The position numbers were made by a program, and so were the translations under genes. A stretch of DNA of 64,000 bases, taken from assembly GCA_918026815.1 (NCBI GenBank), contig CAKJVC010000147.1:496001-560000 (forward strand), in the 5' to 3' direction. How positions within the stretch are numbered: position 1 is the stretch's first letter; every line of letters begins with the position of its first letter. The notes under the pieces are model-generated. The model ran no database searches, was not told where the DNA came from, and saw nothing but the letters and a program-made list of their open reading frames with translations. This DNA is from Chalara sp. BL73 (taxonomy: Eukaryota > Ascomycota > Leotiomycetes > Helotiales). This document shows, one piece after another, positions 46,893 to 58,204 of the stretch.

Positions 46893-49136
46893 CTAGACCA
46901 GTCTAAACTCTTCCAGCTTGACTCCGCGAGCTTCTAGTGCTGCTGGAAGGAATCGAGGGTCAAAGTTTATCTCTTCCTTCGTGATCTTGTTTATGTGGGG
47001 TGAAAATAGTATAGGATCATCTGAGGTCTGTTCTCTTTCAATTCTCTCCCACTCATCGGGTAGTGGCTCCAGCCGTGGGTCTTCTTCCGCCGTTGCTTCA
47101 GTGTTTGGGTTGAAGAATCGAGGTTTTCTTATTCCTGGTGCGCAGTGTATATTCCTCACAATCCACGGGTGCGGAAGCCTCCCCAGTAATGTCTCACCAT
47201 ACATGACTCCATGAAAATAGCATTCTCCAACCACCTCGAAGTCTCCTTTTGGTGTCTGCCGCAAGACCACTGGGGCGGCGCAACCGAGTAGTATACAAAC
47301 AATATCATCTTGTTTAACAGTTAGTTCTTCCATGAATTCTAACATTGACATGTGTTCCTCACCTGGTTTTGTGCAACTAGGGACATACCCAATATGTCCT
47401 TCGACAGTTGTTGCAAATTTACATCCAACGACAAAATCGAGCGTTTTGCTTAGGGGCCATCTGCTATGTCGATTAAAATCATCCTGAAATTCCTTCTCGC
47501 ATTCCAAGCTCATTAGAATGTACTTTTTGCTTCTCTCAACGCACTCTATGTGACGCCGCGCATTACCAATCGCAAGACGTCTATTAAACTCCGCCAAGAA
47601 GATTGTAGATGCATAAGCTTCCAGTAGAGATTCTCCTGTAATGTAAATTTCATTATACAGCTCTTGCATGCCAGTACTCTTAGCAAGGCGTATCAACTCT
47701 TGGTTGCTAGTAATTACACCCTGGCCAAGTGTGAGAATCCTGGCACACCGGACGCCTATAGCTTTGAGAATGCTGGGTATTTGAAATTGCACTTCGGTTG
47801 AAGACATGCAACTAGCATATGATATAAGGCTAAGGGATTTTGAGTGAGTGATAGAACAATTTGGAACCCATGTTGGAACATTCCGTAGCCGGGTGTGCAA
47901 CTTGCAGAATCCAAGCAGCTCTAAGCGATTTATAAGACGAACATGATCTAGAAACAGATTTCTGTACACCTGTCCAGTAGATAGCGAGTAGTCAGGACGA
48001 GTCTTGCTTGCGACTTTTTGAGGCGCGAGACCTAATATTCCGTATATTTTGTCGACCTGCTCAGTACATTTGGATGAAGCACTCATTTCAAGCAGGGAAG
48101 AAATATTCTGTTTTCGCTTATCAAAGCAGAATTTCTTCACCCTGTCAAAAATTCTACGTGTTCCGCCACATGATGATGGACCAACTGTTTTATTGGCGAT
48201 TGCAATGATGGCGCGACGAAACAAACGCCATAGAATCTCTTGATTTCCGCACATCATGACCGATTCGGGATTTGCCAACTGAATCTCCTGTAAGACCCAC
48301 AATCTCTCAAACCAAGGCAACTTCAGCATATCGCACATGGCCTTCCAGGTTGATTTATCGTAAGGTAATTCGGTGAATGGACAATACCAAAACTGTTCTG
48401 TGCAGTCGGGTGATGGTCCCCATGAGTCGAAACTCGTTACTTCGACTTGACGTCCAAGATAATCAAGTGTAGACATGGCTAAATGGGTATTCTCCAGTTC
48501 CGGGCCGAGCCATACTATGACACGACAAGCGCTACTGTAAATATTGGCCATACGCTTAACTTGTCGCTCACGCTCGCTCATATCCTTCTGATTGATACAA
48601 ATGGCGTCTATCCATACCGTCTTCGATATATCATAATGCCGAAGATGGTTTAGAGCACATGCCAGATTTTGGCCAACTTCTAGAGTCATTGGTACATTCT
48701 CTTCGTTGACAACATATATAGTCTGTGGACTTTCGGCCGATCCCCAGACATAAGAAAGGGCCTCGAATCTTGGCCCTGTTTCCGCAATATTCTTAAGTGA
48801 ATTCCCACAATTTTTGATGTGGTACTTCGGATCCGGATGGTTCCATAAGCTGTATTCTGAATAGCTTACAGGGTCCTCGTAGTTATAAAATGTTCGTCCT
48901 TCGAGAGTTTCAAGAACTTGCCATCCAAGTGGGAGGTTATCACACTCTCCATTTTTAACGGGTTTCAAATGGCGACGTACGACAGGCAAGTCGAATGGTT
49001 CGTGTGATATAGTGATCCGGATAGGCTCATCGATCTCACCGGGCAATAAAGTGAGAAGCCGAATTTCTTGGGCCTCCTGGTTTAGCTTAGAATATGAGTA
49101 AGGAGTCACCATATCTAGATTTATCAAGCTCTCCAA
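46893..49136 (-). CDS. HET-domain protein with a WW-like insert
   Basis: Single-exon, intact gene of 747 residues. HET domains occur in proteins that trigger incompatibility-type cell death in fungi, though most family members are uncharacterised. The HET core is clear: RFEALSYVWGSAESPQTIYV (about residue 122), ACALNHLRHY, VWIDAICINQKDMSERERQV, RMANIYSSACRVIVWLG, and later PWFERLWVLQEIQLAN and YGILGLAPQ. Before the core, LPLGWQVLETLEGRTFYNYE and, nine residues on, LWNHPDP have the spacing of a WW domain (two Trp about 31 residues apart, an aromatic pair and a closing Pro). The C-terminus has no recognised toxin-like or repeat domain. It lies alone beside decayed DNA, a usual setting for HET genes. 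Confidence 0.9.
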   Translation of the reverse strand: MESLINLDMVTPYSYSKLNQEAQEIRLLTLLPGEIDEPIRITISHEPFDLPVVRRHLKPVKNGECDNLPLGWQVLETLEGRTFYNYEDPVSYSEYSLWNHPDPKYHIKNCGNSLKNIAETGPRFEALSYVWGSAESPQTIYVVNEENVPMTLEVGQNLACALNHLRHYDISKTVWIDAICINQKDMSERERQVKRMANIYSSACRVIVWLGPELENTHLAMSTLDYLGRQVEVTSFDSWGPSPDCTEQFWYCPFTELPYDKSTWKAMCDMLKLPWFERLWVLQEIQLANPESVMMCGNQEILWRLFRRAIIAIANKTVGPSSCGGTRRIFDRVKKFCFDKRKQNISSLLEMSASSKCTEQVDKIYGILGLAPQKVASKTRPDYSLSTGQVYRNLFLDHVRLINRLELLGFCKLHTRLRNVPTWVPNCSITHSKSLSLISYASCMSSTEVQFQIPSILKAIGVRCARILTLGQGVITSNQELIRLAKSTGMQELYNEIYITGESLLEAYASTIFLAEFNRRLAIGNARRHIECVERSKKYILMSLECEKEFQDDFNRHSRWPLSKTLDFVVGCKFATTVEGHIGYVPSCTKPGEEHMSMLEFMEELTVKQDDIVCILLGCAAPVVLRQTPKGDFEVVGECYFHGVMYGETLLGRLPHPWIVRNIHCAPGIRKPRFFNPNTEATAEEDPRLEPLPDEWERIEREQTSDDPILFSPHINKITKEEINFDPRFLPAALEARGVKLEEFRLV

Positions 49137-49911
49137 TGAGAAGGTTCAAGTGTGAGAAACTAAAAATGAAGGCATGAACTTGATGAGAGAGAGTGAGCGT
49201 GATTTTGGAGAGCATTGGTTAGATATACTTGTGCAACAGTCTTATCATGCTCCATCGATTATTTGGAATGAACCAGGCAACTCTACCATCCTCTCAAAAG
49301 TTCACCAGTAAGGTGTACAGACGTAGAAGTTGTGTCACGCAATGAAAGTCTATCTATATCAAAGTTTAATCTATTCAACACGTCTACCACCTTACAGCAC
49401 GACATGCTCATATTGATTAATAACCGTAAATTGCGCGTCTTTTGAGCAATAATTGAAATAAACATATTAGAAAGTACAGGGTGCGAGAAATGACTGTGTG
49501 ATGCCATCAAATGCCTGACGCTCACGCCGTTGTGTTTCAATCAATAGGGCTGAGCAAGTATAGCCTGGCGAAACGCCCCACTTCAATAGGTCGACCTTCC
49601 CAAGTGTCATGTCTGCAAATATTTTACACCACCTAGATTTTTTGGGGGCCAGGGTGGTGGGGTGCGGGGGGGCCAAACGCCTTATACCGTGCAGGAGACT
49701 CAACCAGCATAGGTCTCCCAAATATGGAGGTCTTCTCACTCAATGGGGCCGAGATGAGCATATCTTGAATTCTCATCGACAGGCTGAAGTTTCTGGCTCT
49801 CTATTTATGAGCTGATGCAAAGTCGTCAACTCCATACTCCAAGTTTGGCGTTCGGGCGGACGAACCACAGGCGTCTAAATCTCAGTACTTCCTGACTAGC
49901 CTCGGCTGATA
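49137..49911. other. intergenic region upstream of HET gene
   Basis: Presumed promoter of the HET gene. Open frames of 68-90 codons on both strands lack domain signal. Confidence 0.45.
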
Positions 49912-50270
49912 ATGGTGTTGGCTATTTCTATGTCACCAATGCTATGTCCTTGTCTCTTATCCGGAGGATCATGCATATTGAGCTCTAAAGGAGTGTTTTC
50001 CCCACCACCCCCTCCTGTTTGTGACCAAACCCTTAAGGCGTACTTCCGACATGTTCACCCTATCCTGCCCATCATCAATGTGAAAACATTGTGGATATTT
50101 GCGATAGTCCTGACGGGCACAAATTGAGTTTACACTTATTATGGTCTACGTTTCTCAGCGCTAACTGACGAGATCCGTCCTTTTGACATTGTATAGACCG
50201 TATGTCTTTGCGCCTCCTGTGGAAGTTTCGATTGGCACTTCCGGAAAAGAGGCTCGAGCGGTGAGTAAAA
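49912..50270 (+). pseudogene. fragment of a fungal-specific transcription factor gene
   Basis: An open stretch reads QTLKAYFRHVHPILPIINVK, the start of the middle-homology region of many Zn2Cys6 regulators. A further short readable piece near 50200-50260 may be the next part. No zinc cluster precedes it and the frame soon ends, so I read it as a remnant. Confidence 0.45.
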
Positions 50271-51784
50271 AAGATCAGATTACGTCAACGAATATTAATA
50301 AGATTCTTGAGAGCCTGATCATGGAAAACTTTATTAACACTTGTCAGGGGGTTGTGTAAATATTGCTTCCTTGTGCGGTCAATTCCCTGTCATATTTTAA
50401 TCGGTTGGCCCTATCTGTATATAACCACCCCCCTTCTTCCCCTTCCCTTCTACTGTTCCCCATTCTATTCTCTTTGTTTCCCTATACGATACGCTCTTCT
50501 TCAGATAACTAATAGAATTTCGAGTATAGTTGTATCGCTCTAGTTCCAGCTATGCAAATTCATCTTTTGAGCTGTGCCTGGTAAAACACTTTGATTCGAT
50601 GTCTAAGTCATAATCACCTCGATCTACGTATGACCATTGTTCGGGAATTGCGGGAAAGCTATTTCGGTGCGAAAATTATACATATAATGCTTTCCTACAC
50701 TGAGAAACAGCTAGCTATTCGGCACACTAAAGAGGACGCTCAAGATACTCTCGGTGCCGAGAGTAACACCTCCTTGGTAGCTATACCCCAAGATAGCACG
50801 TCTCAAAGTTGCAATGAAGGCTTTGATGACATCGCGGAGCCGGATATTTCTACTATCTCAGATCAGTCTTTGAACCAACCTAAAAATTCTTCGAAAAATA
50901 GGAGCATGACTATTTCTTCGTTTGGTTGCTCAGTTGACTAACATGCATTATTTGAGCAGATATTTAGCATCATAGTTTGATCCTTCGACGTCCCCTTCAG
51001 GATATATTAATATATCTGCCTCAAACATTGTCACATGCGTCTAGCTTCTCTAACACGGCTGGCTTTGCACATTATACAATATATTGTGTATACAAGCGAT
51101 AGGTTTTGTATACGACTATACATCTTGAAATATATTGTACAAATCATTATACATCACCGCTGTTGCGTGCGTGGTTTCCGATAGTTCCTGCTGCAATTGT
51201 AAGCTGTAAATGATGACTTTGCTCGGTCGAAATTTGACTACACGTGTAAGACTTGCTGTTACGACCAATCAATAGATCAGGTCTATGGTTCGAGAGTAGC
51301 AACTTAATACTACAGAATAAACTAGGTCTAAGGCCTTCAGCCATGCACTGCAATTAGTAGCAATAGGATATATAATTATACGAAGTATAGCAATATCATA
51401 AATCATAAGGCTATTTGCGTTATATAATTATGAATGGTGAGCTGTAACACTTTTCAATAAAGTTACGAGACTAGAAACCTAATTCTAAGTATACCTCCTC
51501 CATTTAAAAACCACATCAACTCCCACGAAATATCAGACATTCTCAACTCCAAATCTCCTAGAATAATTGACTTCTTACCTCATATGCTTTTTTCGGTCCT
51601 TTAATTCAAAGTGCTAATGGTGCCATCATCCCCTGTGACAGTCTGGTGAATATCCCTATGGCTCGATCTTGTTAATTTTTGATTTCAAATCTTTGATGAA
51701 CTATGAATGCAGAATTTTAACACAATACGCATATCCGTGCGGTTACGTCTCCTAGCTATGAGAACTTGTCGGATGCTAGATAGT
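50271..51784. other. AT-rich decayed DNA
   Basis: No supported gene. A 116-codon plus-strand frame (50591-50941) is Ser/Asp-rich at its end and shows no domain. Sequence is AT-rich with many in-frame stops, consistent with old RIP-affected DNA. Confidence 0.4.
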
Positions 51785-52661
51785 TTATCTCGGGCCCAGT
51801 ACAGAAGCTGTGGAATTGTCAAATGAGTCGTTCTGAATATCTTCCTGTGAGTAATTAATAATGTTCAGATCCCACTCCGGATCGGAAACTCCGTGTTGAT
51901 TCATTTGCCATTGTGACGAGTCCTGGTCCATAAGATACGCATCAGCAGAAGTCATCCCGCTTGCCGGAAAAGATGCTGTGATATTTGTGTCGCTCCTTGC
52001 TGAATCTATGAATGAATCTGTTGGCATGACTTGCTGTCGATAATATCGGCGCTCAAGTGACGGAGGATTTCTCATAACTGAAGAGAGCGCGTTGTCATCG
52101 TGGAGCTCAGAGTGAGTGTGCTCTTCAATGTCAGGAAGGACTGTTCCTTGACGCAGTTGCTCACTAGCGTTGCTGGGGGACGGGAGGACTTGGCCGTAGC
52201 TCGACTGCGCTACTGAAAGGCTAGACTGCTACAAGAGTGTATTTATCAGCAGGTCGCTCAAAGCCAGCCTAGAGGAATCAGTTAAACTTACATCGGGATT
52301 CGATGTACCGGATAATAGTGGAGAAGCCTGAAGTCTCGTCAGTTTCGCGCATTTCTAGCGGGCTAGTCGACTCTAAGAGGCACAAGGCCCTCTAAAATTT
52401 CTCTACAAGATTATAAACACACCAGCCTGGAGTATGACTCTCAATTTCGAGATGCTTCGTTAATAATATCGTCGACCTTACCGCCTCGAGGCAATATGTG
52501 TCGGCAATGAGCTGCGTCTCTGGCAAGGCCATCGGCCGTAATTGAAACTCGCAATGGGTAAACATAGCATTGAATCTTCTATATATGGCACAAACTCCAT
52601 AATGGTAGTTGAAGTTCAAAATCAGTGCCTGGATAAAGGGGACATCAGTTGGCATTCTCAA
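51785..52661 (-). pseudogene. C-terminal remnant of a fungal transcription factor gene
   Basis: Exons can be joined as about 52652-52428, 52332-52297 and 52232-51785. They encode the typical late part of a fungal-specific transcription factor: FIQALILNFNYHYGVCAIYR, TYCLEAVRSTILLTKHLEIE, then a Ser/Gln/Asp-rich tail ending in LGPR. The frame meets a stop just upstream, and no DNA-binding or middle-homology region is found in the next 2 kb. This looks like the surviving 3' end of a gene. Exon limits are approximate. Confidence 0.5.
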
Positions 52662-54692
52662 CCCTCATAGTACATCTCATAAATATCGATATTGCAATTC
52701 CTACTGTGGTGCGGTCGATTTTCTTTCCTTTGATATATTGTCACGTGATACATGTGAGTGGTCAGTCATGTGACCTGGGGAGCATGAGTTGTATATAAGC
52801 TTTGCATTCGGTATGGAGGTACATCATGATCAATACAACACATCTTTTTACCCTTATATATATTTCACCTTTATAATCTATTGAAGTTTATCTATTACAT
52901 AGAGCTTAGGCTCGCCGGTGCTCTCCCTAGTATGCTACAGTTACCGATATCACGCTTATAGGTTTTGTGCTAGATCCTGTTGCTGTTCTTGCTCTTCAGC
53001 ACGTTACCCTCCACACTACAATATCAAGCACTGCAGTACAGCCCAACCTAGCATACGGTTAAACTTATATAAGGATACCTTCGGGACCCCAGTGAGCAAT
53101 AGGACTGCAAGGATGAACACCAGGCATAGTAATAACCGTGGCCTTTTTTAAAGTGAAGAATCTCGGATTCAAAATTTGCAAATATATTTTTATTAATAAA
53201 ATAATGAGAATAGTTTGATATATAACTTTATTTAATTCTCAACTCGTCATCCTGAAAACTGATTACTAATAATGCACATAATGTCAAACGGATAGACTGT
53301 AGGTGATCTCATCACAGAATAGGTTGTAGAATAGGGCATACGAATTTGATCGCAGATCTAATAGAATCAACTATCTAGAGTGAACAAATAGGGGTCCTGA
53401 CGCCAGGAGCGGCTAGGCCAAATCAGGCCAATAGGCTTGGCCGTTTCATACATAATGTCAATAGTAAATTATATATCTTGCAGTTTAATAATAATATGAA
53501 GATGGCTGAGGCAACAAAAGAGTGGCGTAGGCATTCAGGGTATATAGGGATCCCCCAAAAATATTTTGGGTGTCATCGGAGTCGTTTGGCGTTGAAATAA
53601 ATCCAGCGCCGTACCCATGCTTCTTAAACTCCCAATCCCTCTCAATAGTACACCACTCTCTGCTGTAAACGATCCCACATTTCTACCAAATTGTATTCTG
53701 AATTATTATTCAGATATCCTTCTACTTGTATGTTATTATGCAAGGCAGCGCCCCTGAATGCTAGAGGCGAAGCCCGCTTGAGCTCACCACCAAGACGTGT
53801 GGAGCTCTACACAATTAGTCCCTTTGGACTTAGAATTCAATTCAAGTGTATTGACCTTCAGCTCTACGAGCTACAGTACACTCTCTGCTACGCTCTATGG
53901 AATTCACATGTACAACGCAACATATGTTATAACAATTTCGTTTGTATCGTTTTCGTGACAGCTGACAAAAGCACTGCCTGCCCGGGTTTGTCTCCTATGG
54001 TGGAATAGGGGAGCTCCAGCTGTTTTGCAATCCAAAATGGTTTTCCTCCTTCCGCGTATATAAGGACTTAAATCTCTATCAGAAATATTACATTTATTTT
54101 ATCTAACCGACGTCGTGATAATGCTACTTTGCTATAGTAAAAGGAGGTGACAAGAAAGATTAGATATGTTCTTCTCGAAAATTGCGGACTAATAATATAA
54201 CCCGGTGTGGGTACGAGCTCTGTATCAATGTATAATAAGGTAGTTTAATCAATCAATTTAGTACTGCACCGCACCTCTCTAAATGTTGTCTATCAGCGTA
54301 GCTTAGTTGCAGAGTGAACATCATTTCATATTCAAGAATACGCCGGAAGGCTATTTTCTATTGCCACAAATGGATATAACGCAGAAACGTGAAGTCCTAA
54401 TCGTTGCTTCATGGAATTGAAAGTTCGAAACGCTCAATAGCTCGGGTGCACAGTTATGCATTCGATTCGATGATGTAGCATCCGCTAACGTTTTTAGGGC
54501 TTCGTCATGTTCAATATGCTCTGCACCACTGGGTTTCTTCTCTAAAATATAAAAGTTATGTACAAGTACAATTTAAGTGCCCCGTCCAGGACTAAAGGCT
54601 GGGATGCAGGTAATAATATACAAGCACCAGTCAAATCTTCTACCATACCTTTGTCTCACCCAGCCGACTGCCAAATTCTTTTCTCTCTCCAG
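52662..54692. other. repeat-like AT-rich region, possible LTR remnant
   Basis: No supported gene. Between about 52730 and 52900 there is promoter-like sequence (TCACGTGA, a gtatataag box near 52792, ending in ctattaca at about 52899) followed by tagagcttaggctc. The order resembles a solo LTR with leader sequence, but I cannot find its partner or a target duplication. A 105-codon frame at 53691-54008 and a minus-strand readable stretch at about 53478-53670 are unassigned. Confidence 0.3.
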
Positions 54693-55177
54693 TTACCCGG
54701 ATATCCTCCCCCCTGCCTCTGCATCGTGTTGTTGTCTCAAAATTTCCAAATCCCCTGCACTGACCAGCACACCTTCGACTTTTTTAACCTTCTTCCCTTC
54801 CTGGAAGCTGATCCACCCACCGGCCATAGCTACAACACAAGCAAGCCCAATCAGCAATCCAGTCACCCACCCTGGCCTATTGAATCTGTTTAGTCCCCAC
54901 ATGACACCACAAAGAACGATCTGTATTAGAGAGTTCCATACATAAGCCCAGACCAGGAAGTCCATTTTCCAATAGTCAGTCGCCGGGGCACGCTCCCCTG
55001 TTAATAGCGCATCTGGGGAGCTGTGTATTGGGAATGCTAGTGCAGATTCAGGCGTCCCATAAGGGATGATGCCGGATTTGGGCGAGAAATCAATAGACAC
55101 GTGTTGTGAACCTCGTAGTCGGAACCAGTCATTGTGTAGCCCAGCTAACCTCCGAATACCCTCTTCCGTCCCTTGTA

Positions 55178-55222
55178 AGTCCGTGCACCCCCATTCCGAA
55201 CACCCCCCCATTCCGAACACCT
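55178..55222 (+). repeat. left terminal inverted repeat with two iterated units
   Basis: AGTCCGTGCA followed by two copies of a 17-18 bp unit containing CCCCATTCCGAACACC. The right end carries the same sequence inverted with more copies. Confidence 0.9.
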
Positions 55223-55327
55223 AAAATAAGCGAATTTCTAGACCGCCAGTTCAATAAGAAAATCACTTATTAAACCAATTCTAGTTTATATAATTCCAAA
55301 TTTGAATCTCTTTATTTTCAAGTAATT

Positions 55328-56908
55328 ATGCATCGATACACCGAACAAGATTTGCTTGCGGCTTTTAATAACGTCAGAAATAGGAAGTCTTTACGACTAG
55401 CTAGTCGAGAATAAGGGATTCTATTAAGCACACTCTAGAACCGCAACTATAGTAGTAAGAACTATACTTTCGCAGCTGAAAGTCAACAAAAGCTATTAAA
55501 AGTGCAAGAAAATCACTTAGCTACTTAAGTTTTGGCCCAAAAAGCACTAGGTGTTTTTTTGACTTATAGCTAAATCCGAGAATTTGCTAGTCGACTTTTA
55601 GCAATTAAAAACGACTATAAAAAACTAAGAAAACGTTGAATAGAAAGCTTTTTACGACGTAATTCTATTTTACGAACCAAAAAAGCTCGAAATATTGATT
55701 CTACAAAAGTTAATAATGCTACAATTGCTATAATTAAGCCTTGGTTTCAACGACTAGCTATTTTTGCTATTGCCGCTATTAAACCTGAAAATCGATACAA
55801 TATAGACGAATCAGGAATTATAGAAAGCTATGAAGCAAATAGCTTAGTAGTAAGAAGTTCTGAAAAACGTTCTATTTAAAAAAAACAGTTTGGTTCTCGT
55901 GTATAAACTTCATTTATCGAATGTATTTCAGCTACTAGCAAAACTCTTTCTCTATTTGTAATTTTCAAAAAAAAATTAGTCTAACAACAATAGTTTCTAC
56001 AAGATCTAAGTCTTTATAAAAAGTAGAAATTTACAGCTACTAATAATGCTTGGACTTCGGACTTTACAGCAATAAAATAGCTAAAAAAAGTGTTTCTTTT
56101 TTAAATTCACACTTTCGAGCTTAGGCTACTTATTTTAGACGGCTATAGCAGTCATGAAACTACTGATTTTATGTACTTTTGCTATCAAAACAACATCTAT
56201 TTGCTTTTTTTGCTTTTACATATATTACATGTTTTACAACTTTTGGATTTGTCAGTCTTTTTATTACTTAAAAGTCACTATCGTACAGCAGTTAGTCATT
56301 TAAGCTTTTTGACCGATTTTAGCTTAATTAGAAAGCAAAATTTTTTTGCTTGCTATCAAATAGCTAAAACGGAAGCTTTATCGGCCAAAATAATCAAAGC
56401 TAGATAGAAAGCAACTAGTTTATGGCCAAAATCGATAGCTAAACCTTTTTTGAACTTTTTGCTTCTAGAAAATAGCAATTCAAAAAAAGACACTCAACAA
56501 GCTACAGAAAGCTTTAATAATAGCTCGTATATCGATTCTCAACAAGTAATTTTTACTACTTCTCAAAAATCGATCGATATTAAAGCTTAAGTAGCTAAGT
56601 TCTAAATACTTCAAAACAACAGCTTTTCAACACAAAGACTCTTGTTTAGAAAAATTATAAAAAAGTTTAAAGAGCAAGAAAGTGTTCTAGCAGATTATAG
56701 CTACAAAATACAGTCTTTAGAAGTTCAATTAGAAAAAGCCAGACCAAAAAAACGAATGAAAGTCAAGACTAGTCCAAATTCCAAGTTTGCGGACATTGAT
56801 AAGATCAAAAAGACACAAATAGCTGCAGGAGAAGCTGAGCTTGAAAAGGAAAATGAAGAAGAGGCTAATGAATCTGATTCTACTTTGGATTGTATTTTAG
56901 TTCAGTAG
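55328..56908 (+). pseudogene. Fot1/pogo transposase, nonsense-riddled
   Basis: Starting at ATG 55328 (MHRYTEQDLLAAFNNVRNRK, the usual helix-turn-helix entry), one frame runs to the stop at 56906-56908 with about 15 internal stops and no frameshift. The DDE catalytic region is readable: RYNIDESGIIE, LILDGYSSHET, and DFMYFCYQNNIYLLFLL. A Lys-rich C-terminal coiled-coil-like part ends the protein. The stops sit where Gln or Trp would be expected, as C-to-T or G-to-A changes would give. The gene is dead. Confidence 0.88.
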
Positions 56909-56954
56909 TTATTTAATTATACTTGTTTTCGTTTGGTTGGTACTCGCTTATTTA

Positions 56955-57048
56955 GGTGTTCGGAATGGGGGGGTGTTCGGAATGGGGGGTGTTCGGAATG
57001 GGGGGGTGTTCGGAATGGGGGGGTGTTCGGAATGGGGGTGCACGGACT
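56955..57048 (+). repeat. right terminal inverted repeat with five iterated units
   Basis: Five tandem copies of GGTGTTCGGAATGGGG (with 1-2 extra G) precede the terminal TGCACGGACT. The left end has only two copies. Confidence 0.92.
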
Positions 57049-57765
57049 TATTCTGTATTGCAACAAGTACCACAAATCTCTAAACCGCCACGGGATTAAG
57101 CCCAGGCCAGTGACGCAGAAGAGGGCATTGAGAATCTGCGAATCAATCTCGAGCCAGATTTTCTTACCAGAAAAATCGTTCTCGCAGCTAGGGTGACACA
57201 TTGCCGGTACAGCACCACACAGGAGTAGGAATAACATGCCACCCCAGGCGACAATGTTGAGGCCGTAGATGGTGATGAAAAAACCAAGCGGTGTGATAGC
57301 GAATTTTCCAAAAGCAACGAGTGCGATGCGGATAGACTTCCATATACTATGAGGAGGGGGGAATTCATAGCCATTTGAATACGGCGCTAGAGCTGCTGCT
57401 GCTGATGACTCTGAAAGAGCGCTTACTTCAGGAATGGGGGAGGCTCTTTTCTCGCCCTGCTGCTGGATATCGCTCTCTTCAATGGAACCAATACCATCGT
57501 AGGGGCTGAGTGATTCCCTAACTTGAGACGGCCGCCTCCCCGTTGCTCCTGGTCGTGGCCGGTTGGTAGAGGATTGATTAGACATTGTCAGAGCAAGCTG
57601 TGCGGCGCTGTTGCGGCGCTGGCCTGCGGCAGACCAGCCATTAGAGTCGTAGCTGCCATGGCGGATGTCTTTGACTCGTGGAACATTGGACGCTGTTGCT
57701 CCAGTTGCATGGGTAAAGCCCAAAGGAGGACTTTACTCTATGAAAGACCTTACCAGATTTGACAT

Positions 57766-58204
57766 TTTAGGCAATGTTGGCGGCTTAGAGAGGCAATGGT
57801 AGGTCCTCTATCTATAGATTTGGAGGCGGTGAGGCTATATGAATTGTATAATGATAAATTCTGTGTGAAATGCGAACTCTGCCAGTTGTGACAATTTCTG
57901 AGGTAGAAGGTGTTGGAGGTTTGGAACGGTAGTATTCTTGGTGAAGAGTGGATCGGACATTAATCCTGTATATGATATATGTCAAGTCCACAACAAGCTC
58001 TAGGAGATTGGTTATGCGATTGCCGCAGAAAACTCGTCTAGTGAAGCTTTATCATCTTAGGCTGTGCACTGAGCTAAGTTGATTATGGCGCCAAGACCAT
58101 ATATCTTAGGGGGGGAATGGTCCTGCAATTACCTATGATTCCACGGTAACGTAGTGTTCACCAGCTTCAGGGATACGGTTCTCCATTACAAACCACCACC
58201 ACCT
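57766..58204. other. intergenic region upstream of the split DUF2985-like gene
   Basis: No gene recognised. It may contain the promoter and a missing 5' exon of the transposon-split gene. Confidence 0.4.

Larger units (their letters stand above)
55176..57050 (+). mobile_element. pogo/Fot1-type DNA transposon, RIP-degraded, with TA target duplication
   Basis: The element proper is 55178-57048 (1,871 bp), flanked on both sides by TA (55176-55177 and 57049-57050), as expected for Tc1/mariner-pogo insertion. Ends are inverted repeats starting AGTCCGTGCACCCCCATTCC. The interior encodes a transposase on the plus strand, broken only by stop codons. It is inserted in the coding sequence of the DUF2985-like gene, in the opposite orientation. 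Confidence 0.92.
54693..57585 (-). pseudogene. DUF2985-like membrane protein gene split by a transposon
   Basis: The two halves of one gene lie at 57585-57051 and 55175-54693, separated by a pogo/Fot1 element. The first half has a Ser/Pro/Arg-rich N-terminus, then two membrane segments around FAITPLGFFITIYGL and AWGGMLFLLLCGAVPAM, and ends WRFRDLWYLLQYRI. The second half resumes QGTEEGIRRLAGLHNDWFRL and has two more membrane segments (WNSLIQIVLCGVMWGL and WVTGLLIGLACVVAMAGGW) before GKKVKKVEG. Removing the element and one copy of the TA target joins the halves in one frame with no lost base. The open frame extends upstream to 57723 without an ATG, so a 5' exon may be missing from my model. 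As it stands the coding sequence is interrupted and probably non-functional. Confidence 0.85.

Noticed and set aside
56955..57038. Tandem repeats as a CRISPR-like array
   Set aside because: Units are directly adjacent without spacers, are inverted at the other end of the element, and the genome is eukaryotic.
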